A stretch of 64,000 nt of DNA from Monomorium pharaonis. Lineage: Eukaryota > Arthropoda > Insecta > Hymenoptera > Formicidae. Positions 12,603-24,245 of this stretch are shown here, one piece after another. Positions within the stretch are counted from its first letter, which is position 1. Each line of letters begins with the position of its first letter. Location: positions 14,208,913-14,272,912 of the forward strand of contig NC_050472.1 in NCBI RefSeq assembly GCF_013373865.1. The letters run 5' to 3'. Both the position numbers and the translations under genes were made by a program. The notes below the pieces were generated by a model. It ran no database searches, was not told the DNA's origin, and saw only the letters and a list, made by a program, of their open reading frames with translations.

Positions 12603-12889
12603 TATAAGTAGTTAAACACGCAGTATCTATAATAATTACAAACTTTTTGTTACAGATCTGTGAGTGAAAAATTTGACTTAGGGAAATCTTCTTTAAATGC
12701 TTGTGTGCGCCGTGTTGTGAAAGCATTGAACAGTATTGCTAATGAAATCATTAAATGGCCTATAGGTTTAGAATTGGCATCTTCAAAGGAGAAATTTATG
12801 CACCTCGGACAAACTCCTCTTCCTGGTATGATAGGAGCGATTGATGGTTCTTACATATTCATAAAGAAACCAGATATTGAGGTATCCTC

Positions 12890-12890
<1 letters not shown>

Positions 12891-12923
<33 letters not shown>

Positions 12924-12930
12924 CTCTCAA
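12891..12930 (+). repeat. CT microsatellite
   Basis: An uninterrupted to slightly imperfect TC repeat starting a few bases after the intron 2 donor; it may act as a polypyrimidine tract but otherwise has no evident function. Confidence 0.8.
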
Positions 12931-13020
12931 TTGTTTCAAATCCTGTTTTATGACCATTTTTAACAACTTAAATTAATTTTAATCTTTGTTTAACTTACTC
13001 TTCATGTTGTTTAGTTTTAA

Positions 13021-13171
13021 GAGTCAGTTTCATCAACTCTAGTTAACTTAACTAGCTGGTTATTCTATTGGAATTGACCAATCGCATTTGTCGTTAAACA
13101 AAATTAATAAATGTGAATGGTAAATTCCAATAAAATAACAGGTTGTTAACTGGAATTGGTGAAATTGACCC
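13021..13171. mobile_element. Tourist-like MITE in transposase intron 2
   Basis: Imperfect inverted repeat about 150 bp long, left end GAGTCAGTTTCATCAACTC and right end the complement of GGGTCAATTTCACCAATTC. TAA flanks both sides, the 3-bp target preference of Harbinger-mobilised Tourist MITEs. Confidence 0.75.
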
Positions 13172-14325
13172 TAAGAAATAGACAAAGATAAAGAGAAAGT
13201 TGAGCCGAAATAAAATTAATCTACGTTGGAATCAAGCATTAGCCTGCTATTTTATTTGTCGTATGATAAACTTTTTAAACGCATTATTTGGCTACAAAAC
13301 AAAATGTTTAAAGGCTAGAAATTTTCTGTTCTGCAGCCAATCAATGCGCTTAAAAGTTTGTCGTGACAAATTTAATATCAGTCTTATTTGATAAAAGAAC
13401 TGCTGCTTCTGATAGTTTATCTTTCTTTGTAGGAAGTTGCTATTCATTACAAATGTAGGAAATTACAATATGCTGTGGTCCTTCAGGCAATCTGTGATAC
13501 AGATTTAGCCTTCATAGATTGTTTTACGGGTTATCCGGGATCGGTAGGAGACTACCGAATTTTTTGTAACTCAAACCTATACAGAGAAGTTCACAGAAAT
13601 CTCCCCGCTTTTTTCCGGAAGATGAATTTATAGTTGGTGATAAAGCGTATCCTTGTCTGACATGGTGTATTCCTCCATTTAGAAACAATGGACGTCTTAC
13701 ACAAGTAAGTTCAGAGAGCCAGCGTTTTATCAGACATTGCTTGTTCTAGTACTCTATTCTGTACACTTGTATCGACGATTATCGGTTCATACGTCGTGGC
13801 TCAGCTTTTTTATGATACAAAAAAGTTGTGCAACAACACGTATTAAACGTGCAGTAGTCGATATGAGTGGTCGATAGAGAATATGATTGCTAGAAATTGT
13901 TGATATTTTGTTAGAAATATTCCAAATAATTTTCTTTGATTTCTTATTAACATAAAATTTATGTCATAAATTATTGTTTGTTTTAGAACCAGAAAATATT
14001 TAATCGAGTAATATCACAAAAACGACAAGTCATAGAGAGAGCGTTTGCTCTTTTAAAGGGGAGATTTAGGCGACTAAAATTCCTAGATATGTCCCGTCTA
14101 GATTTAATACCATTCTTTATTATGGCAGCCTGTGTCCTTCACAACATTTGTTTGAAAGGCATCGATAATGACATAGGGGAATTTATAGAAGAGGGATGGG
14201 AACCATATGAGGGAGAAGATAATGACGATATAGTTAATCCAGAATACAATGATAGGAGAGATGAATTTGATGATGGTGAGATTAAGCAAAATTATTTGTG
14301 TCTTCGAGTTGCTGGAAGACAATAA

Positions 14326-15284
14326 AGCTGATCTTCATAATCTAATTTTATACTAAGACCATCTTAAGTTTATTTTTAGATGTTCTATGGCCAGGTGTTA
14401 TTGACTATAGATCATATAAGGATAAATTTGAGACGATCTTAAACATAAGATCTAACTGTAAATACTGACTTAAAAGTACCTGTATTATGCCTTAATATGC
14501 TACATATATATTATGTATTATATTAATGTACTGTATCTTAAATGAAATGACCAAAATAAAATGTCAGAAATAAATAATAACACAGAAAATACAAAGTTTA
14601 TTTTTCATTTTTATCGGCATAAAATACATAGCATTCTAGATAAAAACCTAGAAATTACACTTACAATGTTATTAAAATCACAGACCTTTTTGGTATAATA
14701 TTTTAAACTTATATTTAATATAACTTTAGATACATAAAATTACTCTGTATTGTAATCATTTTAATTAATAAAAGAAACATTATTAAGCTGCAAAGACTTA
14801 AGCAAACAAAACAATTGTCTTAAAACAGTGTATTTTAACATGTAGACAATATTTTTTATTCTGGCAAAACAACTTATTAAATTATAAAAGAAATTTAATA
14901 CAGTTAAACATAAGTGCCTGCACATTATTAAAACTTATAAAATATTTTTTTGCTAGATTGTATGCAATATGAAAATCGTCAGTGCAGACAAGTTTATACA
15001 CATTAAAAAAGGAAAGAAAACTAATACCGTATTTATTGTCTGATTTTACATTTAAAGTCATCTTAAGTTTCATGTGCCACACTAGCCATTTTTTATTGGC
15101 TACACAACATCTGAACATAAACTTAAAACGATTGAAATATAACATCTGACTACCGGCCTAAAAAAACTAATTACACAGCCACGGATATCTTACATAAACC
15201 TAACAATCTAACATTGCAACAAACAAAAAGCTACTTTGTTTTCTATAATCTTCATACTTATATCTAGAATATTTTAATGATATA
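14326..15284. other. Non-coding middle of Harbinger 1
   Basis: AT-rich sequence between the convergent 3' ends of the transposase and SANT genes. AATAAA-like signals occur near 14556 and 14770. I see no further gene. Confidence 0.5.
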
Positions 15285-15396
15285 CAGGGTTCTAAAATAT
15301 GTGGGTCAACGCTCGTAAAAAGGTAAAAGCGATTGAGATAAACAAAAGTCTTCTACCATTTTGCGAGCGTTGACCCACATGTTTTGTGATACCCTG
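15285..15396. mobile_element. 112-bp MITE with TATA target duplication
   Basis: Starts CAGGGTTCTAAAATATGTG and ends with the near-complement ...TTTTGTGATACCCTG; the inner halves share CGAGCGTTGACCCACAT in inverted orientation. TATA lies directly on both sides. It sits in the intergenic part of Harbinger 1. Confidence 0.8.
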
Positions 15397-15565
15397 TATA
15401 TCTATATATTTCAATGTTTATAATGAATACAATAAATTCTTTCTATTAAAAAATAAAAAAATGGTACGATCATCCATTTTTAATAAAAATTAAGAAATGC
15501 AAAAAAGTAGGAACTTTCAAAAATTACAAGCAATTGCAACAAACTAATTAGAGGCAAAAGTAGGC

Positions 15566-16727
15566 TTACAATTTATCAATTAGTTTTTGCATTACAGTTT
15601 CATAGGTATCAACAGCTCTATTAAGGACCTCTAATGTTTGCTGATGACGTTCCTCTCGTGCTATTTCTCTTGCCTTGGCAGCATCTCTAAAAGTTGACAT
15701 CCATGTAGAAGTATCTTTATCAAGCTTTCTCTTCTTTTTCTCAGGCTAATATTGAGAAAATTTTTTATCTGAATCTGAATCAGTGTCTTCACTTGGCAAA
15801 CTTGTGAAGTTACGAGAAGATGCTACACTTATTGGTTCGACACTTGGACTCTTTCTAAAAACTTCGTCAAGTTCATCAAAAAATTTACATGTTATTCTTG
15901 ATGCACTACTACTTTTATCCCCAATATTATCTTTCATTTTCATATATCCTTTACGAATATATTTCCATTTATCTTGAGCTTGTTTCCAGGTATACCCGGT
16001 GAAACCTGCGTCTTCTAATGCTTTGGTTATATCCTTCCACACCTCATCATTTCTAATTGTTGTACTTGCAAATTTAGACGAATTTTTTTTCCACTGTTTA
16101 ATTAAAAAAAGTACGGCATCTTTTGACCACTTTGTGCCTGAACTTTTTGTAATCTGGTTTGAATCTACTTGTGGCTCTAAAGATACAACAAGCATTGGAG
16201 AAGCTGAGGATTCAAATGCAAATGTAGGAATAACCTTCAATAACTTGAGGTTTTCTGTTGTAGCTTGACAAGCATAGACTAACCCATCTGTAATAAAGCA
16301 GAATATTATAAACAATTTTTTTATAATGTATATTTTAACCAGTTTTCACAGAGATATAGCATGCTAAGGCTACGTTTTTTTTTATGCTTTCAGCGCTGTA
16401 TCATTTTGCTTTCATTGAATTCATTACTTCTCTCCTCAGTGTAAAATATAATTATATAACAATTTTACAAAAACACACTTAATTGAAAAGCTAAACTACT
16501 TATATATGTTACTTTCTTCTTCAATATTAAATAAAAGTTAGAATTAAATATAATGGAAAACATAACCTAATATTCAAAATCATGGAAAAATAGAAGTATC
16601 TGCCATGCTTACCGTGTTGATCAGTTACTAAAATTATACCGTTTTGAATTATTGTGTCACCATTTTCTAAACAATAAGGAATATGACGCCCAAGAATAGG
16701 CTTATTAATAATAGTTGCTATAGTCTC
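15566..16727 (-). pseudogene. Harbinger-associated SANT/MADF-like DNA-binding protein
   Basis: Two exons: about 16727-16613 and 16287-15566, joined by a gtaagc donor and a tattacag acceptor in matching phase. The middle contains a trihelix/MADF-type module: WSKDAVLFLIKQWKKN, EVWKDITKALEDAGF and WKQAQDKWKYIRKGYMKMKD, the tryptophan-spaced helices that bind DNA. Downstream is an acidic linker, then an in-frame TAG at 15748-15746, after which the same frame continues with a basic segment (PEKKKRKLDK) and a coiled-coil-like C-terminus to the TAA at 15568. Such proteins help the Harbinger transposase enter the nucleus and bind the ends. The internal stop probably removes the C-terminal part. The true start codon is not resolved. 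Confidence 0.7.
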
Positions 16728-16961
16728 GTTCTAATCTATTTTCGTCTATTGCTTCTTTTATAATTGGCGCCAAAAGTAGAGAGTTACTTCTTTAACCTCT
16801 GAAAATTTAGAAGTTGAAAAATGAACCCAGGGTAAATTTTAATGACCTTACTCAGTATTTCCGAACGCAACTGGCGAGTTAATTTTATTCGACCCGAGTT
16901 ATTTTCTGAACGGCAGTGGGTTACCTTCTTTACCCAGGGTAGAATTTTTGAACGCACCCCA

Positions 16962-17393
16962 TGGTGGAAGGATATAAGGTATGCTCATACGCATATGCTT
17001 TTTAACAGCCAATGAAAAGTTGCTTCCAGATACCGCCATCTTGCCGCGGTATTTTTAATTTGTTATATCATAATAGTACCTCAATATCATCCAGACCAGA
17101 GTATTCAGACTCCAATTCTCAATAATTCGGAAAAAGGCGTTAGTCTAAATAATTACAAATTATTAGCGATGAAAATAATTGAAGGTGATAGAATAAAAAT
17201 TAAGAGACTAACTTTTTCATAATAGAGCCTAAACACAATGCCAGACAACAGGCAATAAGAACAGAAATAATGAAAGAGAGAAAGGATCTCTTCTCTCTTT
17301 CTCTCTTTCTTTAAAATGGCCGCATCTGAAATCTGCGCAGAACCGTACTGAAATTCGTCTTGAGTATGAGCACACCTATATTCTTCCACCATG
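16962..17393. mobile_element. MITE split at its left tip by Harbinger 1
   Basis: Ends CATGGTGGAAGGATATAAGG at 16963 and the near-complement ending CTTCCACCATG at 17393. The 8-bp CGCACAAC follows directly at 17394-17401 and is also found at 11767-11774, just left of Harbinger 1. The simplest reading is a MITE with an 8-bp target duplication into whose first bases Harbinger 1 jumped. Confidence 0.7.
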
Positions 17394-17401
17394 CGCACAA
17401 C

Positions 17402-17623
17402 GTACCTCGACATCGCAATATTTTACGCGCTCGCGATATTTTTCGACGCGGAATAGCCTGCTGGCGAAGGCTCGCGGGTTGTTTCGCGATCACAATAATG
17501 TCGCGCCCGTTTCTGCCTAACACACTTTAATGGATCATTGGGCGATCCTATAATCGCGCGGGAGAACGGATTCTCGCATGTCCGCACTCTACACGATCTC
17601 GATGCAGACCTTTTTACGCAATC
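17402..17623. other. Short unassigned spacer
   Basis: CpG-containing sequence continuing the host of the MITE. No coding or RNA signal seen. Confidence 0.4.
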
Positions 17624-17630
17624 CTCATGG

Positions 17631-18056
17631 TTAAAGACCTATAATCAAAGATTCGCCAATGGCGAACACAATTTTGATTGATCACTTGAGTCACATGGTT
17701 TATCCGCCATTGCGTACCCACGCTGGGCGAGGAAGAGGGGAGAGTGCTCTATGTTGAGCAGTATAGGTTAAAGGAATATGTGTCAGAAATTATAAGGTAA
17801 TTCAATCTCTGCATTCTAGGGTCACTATATTTTGACGATACACTCAGGAGAACAAGAAAAATTAAATTTGCATCTGTTATATGGCTGCGTACAACTTGGA
17901 GCAGGCTCGCATTGTTTACTATCTCCACTACTCCAGACCCCAGCCCCAGATCCCAGCCCCCGGCCCCAGCCCCCATCCAGTCACCGTATGGGTACAAGAT
18001 GGTGGATAGCAGTCATGGTGGGGGCCCATTGGCGCATCTTTGATTATAGGTCTTTA
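17631..18056. mobile_element. MITE with 30-bp terminal inverted repeats
   Basis: Left end TTAAAGACCTATAATCAAAG and right end the complement of TAAAGACCTATAATCAAAG, continuing into CGCCAATGG on both. CTCATGG occurs immediately outside both ends (17624-17630 and 18057-18063); alternatively the internal TA dinucleotide is the duplication, as for mariner-type MITEs. The centre holds a CCCAGCCCC-rich tract at about 17936-17980 and no transposase. Confidence 0.7.
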
Positions 18057-18633
18057 CTCATGGTATGCCGTTTCCCCATGCATTCCCCCTCTCGAGGTCC
18101 TACGATTGGCTCGTTGTTACTATCTCGTGATGTTCCGCCAATCGGGGGGCCTCGAGTGGTATTCTCACTCACTCATGCTCCCTTCTCGCTTGCACACCAT
18201 AATTCGCATGCGCTGTGCGACTGGGCTTTCATAGTTCCCATGGTGACAAGCGGCGTTCGTAAATACACATTTGAGTTTCGGGTCTGTTCGACATGCCTCA
18301 CAAACGAGGCTTAATTTTTATGAATTTAATTTGCGTTTATTAATTCTCGCGCATATCAGAAATTTAGAGTTAACTGACTCTAATTGAGCATAATTAATGC
18401 AAAAAAACATGGATTTAATCAATATATATAAAATATGGAATCACAATTAATATCAGTTCACAGACCTGAACTCACGCGTTGTTCGCACGCTTATAAATGC
18501 TTTTAATCATTAAACTGAATATAAATTCAACGTAAAATTATATATTATCCTCGACTATCGCGTCGTATATCTTCCATATCACCGTAGCGATTCCAACTGG
18601 CTGATAAATAATAGAAATTGTAATAAACACATG

Positions 18634-18770
18634 AGGTTTGTTCTGGTTGCCTACACTTTTACACTTCTACGAAAAATATAAGTTCTTATTGGTTTATATT
18701 TTTAACCAGCCAATGAGAACTTATACTTTTCGTAGAAGTGTAAAAGTGTAAAGGCAACCAGAACAAACCT
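18634..18770. mobile_element. 137-bp near-perfect palindromic MITE
   Basis: Both halves read AGGTTTGTTCTGGTTGCC inward from the ends and continue as complements for about 60 bp. ATG flanks it on each side (18631-18633 and 18771-18773). It could form a long RNA hairpin if transcribed. Confidence 0.8.
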
Positions 18771-19019
18771 ATGATAAGTCAAAGTACATCGTCAGCGATG
18801 ACGTGGAATCTCGATTCTAATTGTCTAACAAACGCGCCTTGCATACATGATACGCGTATATCCCTCGCGTTCCTGGGCGCCCTAACCTACACCTGTCAAA
18901 GTGTGCTCGTTGGGTTGCCTATCTTTCAGGCGCTCTTGGTGCCTCTCGCCGGTCCACGGCTTACGGTCGGCTCGTCCGCTTTCGAGTTATCTCTTGTCGA
19001 AGCTAAATAAGAAATACTT

Positions 19020-19683
19020 ATAACATATTTGATACGTGAACAAAGCTTTACAAAAATCTAAACATACTAATGTTTACAAGAATATTAAAATTTCTTTATT
19101 ATGTTGTAAGCAGATTACAACTATATCTATTAAAATTGCGACACGCATCTTTCGAAAGATGTTGCAAGAAGCACCTCTTTCGAAAGACGCACAAGAATCC
19201 GCCGCGCTCACGGAAGTCCCAATTAACTTCCGTGAGATTACAACAGCGCACTCGGAAGCAGTTCGTATCGCCCTAGAAATAGGCCCTACGTTGCAAAATC
19301 AAATCGCAAGGCTACCGCGTTTCGATGTCGAAACGCTTAGCCTCGCAGAAGCTACTGACGCCCGGTCACTGGCCCCCGAAATTGCGCCAGATATCATAAT
19401 ATATAAACGCGACCACGCCGTGACCGAGCGGAGAGTATCATAACAGCGACCGAGCATCGTCGCATACCGTAAACCTTATCGCGAGTGTTACGTGACATCA
19501 ACACAGCTGATTGTAAGCGCAAGAAGGAAATAAAAGACAACGAACAAGAAAGTAAGAAGCGTCTTCTTTTCTCTCATACACCGAGCCAAACCTTCACCCT
19601 TTGGGTCCTAACCCTTCAGGCAGAACGATCCCAACTACTAACAGGAAATAATTCCCAAAACGAACAAACGCACACAATAAAAT
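19020..19683 (+). repeat. Probable 5' LTR with hairpin cluster
   Basis: This block precedes a tRNA-Leu-type primer-binding site and the gag gene, so part of it must be the 5' LTR; its left border is not determined. Between 19140 and 19350 several short perfect hairpins occur: CATCTTTCGAAAGATG, CTTTCGAAAG, CTCACGGAAGT paired with ACTTCCGTGAG, and CGTTTCGA paired with the CGAAACG copy. The open frame at 19036-19443 lacks domain features and is probably fortuitous. Confidence 0.4.
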
Positions 19684-19701
19684 TGGTGGCAGCGGTGGGA
19701 T
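19684..19701 (+). promoter_or_regulatory. Primer-binding site, tRNA-Leu type
   Basis: TGGTGGCAGCGGTGGGAT is complementary to the 3' end expected for a leucine tRNA ending CCACCA. The same site, with one substitution, is present on the minus strand at 27589-27606 next to an unrelated-looking LTR. Confidence 0.75.
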
Positions 19702-22137
19702 CCAAGAAGCCGTCAATGACAAGGGATAGGAAAAACGGATAGAAGAAGCTGAAACTAACAAAGGACCAGCAAATCCAAAAACTCAAAGGAAGCACAATCC
19801 TGCGAGAAAAAGACCAGCCGACAGTAAGACGAGCTGAGACAGCACCATCGTGTTATTCAGTGCGTGAGTGCAAAGATCTGTGCCAACGCATCACTACACG
19901 TTGCCAAGAGACTTTGAAGAACGAGCTTCTCTGCCAGGGGACGGAACGGCCGACTAGCCAACGAGAGGTGGACCACAACAAGGGGCGACGACTAAACAAC
20001 CGTAGACTACGGAGGAAAAGCAGCACTACTACAACGCCGTACGCGCCAGTCCATCCAGCGAGCTGACCTACGACAACCGCCATGCGCGCCGTTCTACTAA
20101 TGTAAGTCAGAATTGTAACAAATATTTACGCACTCATTGTAATGTCCTGTGCGAAGGGCAACGCGATCAAGAAATAATAATACAGCAGAAAATTGACACC
20201 GCGCAAAAAAACGAGGCAACGCGAAGTTTAACTGCAAAAGAAAACGCCTGTCAAAAAAAAAAGAAAGAGATTTTTTTTTATACGCGCCAATCAATAATAC
20301 AGTATCAGCGAATAAAACTTTGATTCAAGTACAACGCTCTAGCACGTACACACGCGACCGCGATAAGACGCTTAGCCGTGCGTAATCCGACTCCACCGAT
20401 AATATTCGGAAGACGACCGCGAGACATACAGCATGCGAGCTGCACACTGTCTCGACTAATTCAAACAAATAATTAATGTCCCAAAACGGAGACAGCCCGC
20501 GAAACGAAGGCCAGAAGCCCTCGGGAGAAACAATAGATTCTCCAGAACACGAGGCAGTAGGCATAGCGGAAACCGCGTTATGCGATATACGAGACGCGAC
20601 ACAACACGCGCTACGTGTTATAGGCGACCGCGGAACACACGTCGTCACAGAACGGGGAACCACAGCGAACGCACGCGAGTTTAGTTTGATAAGCGCCGAA
20701 CCTAATACGACGCGTGACTTAAACGGACGAAATCGGACCGACAATCGACTGACATCCAGTCCTACGACAATGGCTCACTCTCCCGCCGAAGCGTCCGGAA
20801 ATATACCACGAAATGAAGTCAAAGCAGAAATATTACGACTTCATAATTCCCTGCATGAGGAAAATGACCATGCAGAAGAACGACCGGCACAGAGGATAAA
20901 TCCGAACCTCCCGCCAGGAGAAACAATGTTATTGCATGATGTTATGCATGAACTACGCGACCTGAAATTCCAATTAGGTGTAAATAGAAGAGATCCGGGT
21001 TATCAGAGAAGGACGAAAGCACCCCTAAGACCTCAAAATTTTCACGATCACGCCTTAAATTTGTCGTACGGACGATCGAATAACGACATTAGAAATAAGC
21101 GCGGATCGACAGTAAATTTCTTGAGTATGAAAGAAGCGCGAAATATGATACCGGACATCGACGGCACACAGCGAAACCGCGTCCGCGAATTTATTAGCAC
21201 CGGTATATACGCTATGAAAAACATACACCCAGCCGACGAACATACCCTGCTAGAAGCCATCCTATGCACGAAATTTAAAGGTAAAGCAATGATGGACTTC
21301 TACACGCGCGATGTATACAGCTTCGAACAACTGAAAAGAGAGCTCGAAAATGAGTACCTTTCCAAACGGAGCATCGCACATCTGCAACAAGAGTTTAACT
21401 CGCTCAAGCAGAAACCAGCGGAAAGCGCGCAGGAATTCGGACGGCGAGTGGACCTGCTTGCCATGGAGCTATATGAGTCCATGGAGGAAGGCAAAAACCA
21501 CACTCGAACAACAGCGAGCCATCCTGGACAATATTAAGGAGCAGGCCCTGTACAACTACCAGATCGGTTTGCACGAAGACATCAAACTCCTGCAGGCCTA
21601 TTCTGTAACTCGTTAAGACGGTTAACGACGGGTTTCGGTTCGTTAAGTTACCGAAGCGACGCGGTAGCGAGAAATGATATTCTGTAAATCGTGGTAACGA
21701 ATTTTGTCGGTATCGCAGTCGGTAAGTTAACGAAATTAGTCGATAGCGACGATTACCGAAGCGAGGGGTTCGGGAACCCTCGTTAACGTGTAACGAGGCT
21801 CGATAGCGTGCGTAACCATTAAACTGTGCGTACTTTTCTCATATCCGTTGGAGATTAGAGGTTGAGCACGTTTAGTTTTTGTCTTCGGACTGCTCCGGAC
21901 GAAACTAACCTTGAAAAACCCCCGTATTTTTCTTATGGTGATTTGTGTTTTAGAGAAACTTTTTTTAAAATAAAGGGAAAGCAAGGGTAAGTAAATTTGA
22001 ATTAATTTAACCTTATTCATATGCCTCTTGAATTATTAACAGTAAAATATGAAGGTTGTTTGTCCAGCACGTTACAATCTTTGTAACACCATTTCGTTAA
22101 GTATTACCATGCTCTAACAATATATATTTCAAGGAAC

Positions 22138-23984
22138 ATGATAATGGCTGTCGGATTTCTCGCTTGGGAACTTATGATTCTACGAAAAAGAGTACGACAG
22201 ATGGAAAGGCGCGTAGAGCGGAGAGTATTGCGAGACGCACAGAATCCATTTGATCTCCCTCGTAACGAGTTTATGAATATTTTTCGCATTAGTCCAGATC
22301 TTGCATTGGAAATAACAAATTTGATAAGGCCTGATTTGATTCGCCAACGTTCTACTGGTATATCTTCGGAAATACAGGTAATTCTCTTCTTGTGTGACAA
22401 TGTTTTTTTATTAACATGTACTAACTGAAAACTGAAACTATTTTTGTGTGTTATACTATATTATTTTGTAGACGTTGATAGCAGTTGAGTTTTATGCGCA
22501 TGGCAGTTATCAAAGGCCAACGGGAGATCAATTTAACTTTAACGTAAGTCAGCCAACAGTTAGTCGATGTCTCCACGCAGTGACAGCTTCGATTAATCAG
22601 CGACTCTTACGTCGATGGGTACAATTTCCGATGACTTGGGAAGAACGCCAGGCGGCGCGTGCCAAATTCGCAAATGCACCATAACCATTTGAGGGAACAA
22701 TTGGAGCAATAGATTGTACCTTTGTTAACATTTTGGGGCCATCTGAACACGAAGAAGCATTTGTAAATCATCATGGGAATCATTCGTTGAATGTGCAAGC
22801 CGTGAGTAACTTGACATGTGTATGTATTACTGTGGGACACTTTTATTCTGTCTGTAACATAATTATGTATGTACTTTCAGATAGTTGATACAGATATGAA
22901 AATATTGAATATCAATGCAAGGTGGCCAAGAGCAAGAAACGATGCATACATTTGGAGCACTTCTCCAATCCGTCGAGCTATGCAATTTCATTACGACAGA
23001 GGCGAGCGTCGAACTTGGTTAATTGGTAAATGGCTGTGATAAAAAAAATAGGATAAATTTGTTTAAACATTAGTTAAATGACTTATATTAATTAAAATAT
23101 CTCTTCTCAATATATTACTATATTTTAGTAGCAATACTGAATAATAAAATTATAATCTAAAGTTAAAATATTTTATAGGTATATTATTTATGAAAAACTA
23201 ATTATTATATAATAATAATAAATATATTAATATGTATATAAATGAATAATGTATACAGTAAATGGTATACAGTTAATTTTATTGTGTATCTCTTATAATT
23301 TATTTTACAATTTTTATACAAAAATTGTGTACTTTGTTTTGTACTGAAAATTCTTTGGAGAATTGCTCGTTTCACTAATGTTCTTCACTAATGTGAAGAA
23401 ATAGAAATTAGATTCATAAATATTAATGAATAAATAAAAATATTTTATTTTATAAGGAATTTACGCAGTTTGTTGCAAATATAGACAAACATCTTTTTAG
23501 ACAAGAGTAAGATATATTTTTATATCTTAAATGTACATTTTTTACAGGTGATGCTGGATATCCGTTGGAACCGTGGCTCATGACGCCCTTGCCACATTAC
23601 CCTGAAGGAACTCGGCAATTCGAATACACGAGGGACTTGTGTAAAGCAAGAAATGTAGTCGAGCGATTTTTCGGTTGTTTCAAGGGTATGTGGAGATATT
23701 TATCGTATCAACGCGTATTGATGTACGATCCGACGTTTGCTGGACATATCGTGAATGCTTGTGCTGTATTGCATAATATGCGACTTTATCATCGCCTTCC
23801 TGCAGCCGACTACTATGATGCCGTTGATGATGGTGTCAATAATAATAATGTACAAATACGAGACAATGATCAAGGTGATGAAAATATTAGACAAGGCCCT
23901 CGTGCCCTAGCGCAGCGCATTCAGAGTCAATTAATGCGCGAACGATATGAACACCTTCCCGACGGTAATGCGAATGCCAACTAA
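22138..23984 (+). pseudogene. Harbinger transposase 2 (HARBI1-like), four exons
   Basis: Exons 22138-22377, 22472-22801, 22881-23025 and 23548-23984, all with GT-AG borders and compatible phase. The helix-turn-helix-like segment VSQPTVSRCLHAVTASI precedes the catalytic core. GAIDCTFVNI and IVDTDMKILNINARWPRARND supply the two aspartates and VVERFFGCFKGMW the glutamate; GDAGYPLEPWLMTP is the conserved segment between them. A TAA at 22681-22683 in exon 2, just before FEGTIGAIDC, is the only visible lesion. It would remove the entire catalytic domain. The C-terminal tail is acidic, then basic. Confidence 0.88.
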
Positions 23985-24245
23985 ATGTACGAAATAACAA
24001 AATCAAGTGATGTTAATTTTTGATCATTTTATTTAGCCGATAATATTATCACATAATTGTACACATATTTTATTGTCTAAATTATATAAACTTTTGTAAC
24101 TTTTAATAAACATTATAGTATTAAACATTATAGTATTAAACTTTTGTAACTTTTAATAAACATTGTATTATATTAATAAAATAGTAATACTGACAATACT
24201 ATGACTATGTGCTATCTGTCATCTACGATATTAATCTACTATTTA

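Larger units (their letters stand above)
11899..14325 (+). pseudogene. Harbinger transposase (HARBI1-like), four exons
   Basis: Exon 1 runs 11899-12299 from ATG, exon 2 12656-12881, exon 3 13433-13704 and exon 4 13987-14325; every junction is GT-AG and phases are compatible. The DDE catalytic core is visible: GAIDGSYIFI in exon 2, DTDLAFIDCFTGYPGSVGDYR in exon 3 (broken here to keep it short) and ERAFALLKGRFRRLKFL in exon 4. Exon 1 carries the N-terminal RGRPIIPVRIQ segment typical of the family. One base is missing in exon 3 at about 13606-13612, shifting the frame before VGDKAYP. Expected role is nuclear cut-and-paste transposition together with the SANT partner at 15566-16727. Intron 1 houses one MITE and intron 2 another. 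Confidence 0.85.
11778..16959 (+). mobile_element. PIF/Harbinger transposon 1, nearly complete
   Basis: Terminal inverted repeats pair GGGTGCGTTCAGAAATTC at 11778 with the complement of the sequence ending GAACGCACCC at 16959. A spliced transposase runs left to right and a SANT/MADF-like protein runs in from the right, the standard two-gene convergent plan of PIF/Harbinger. Length is 5.2 kb including three nested MITEs. Both genes carry single inactivating lesions, so the copy was recently active but is probably dead. The left end lies four bases inside the end of another MITE. Confidence 0.85.

Noticed and set aside
19036..19443. 135-codon plus-strand frame
   Set aside because: It lies in probable LTR/leader DNA with hairpins, and has no recognisable domain.
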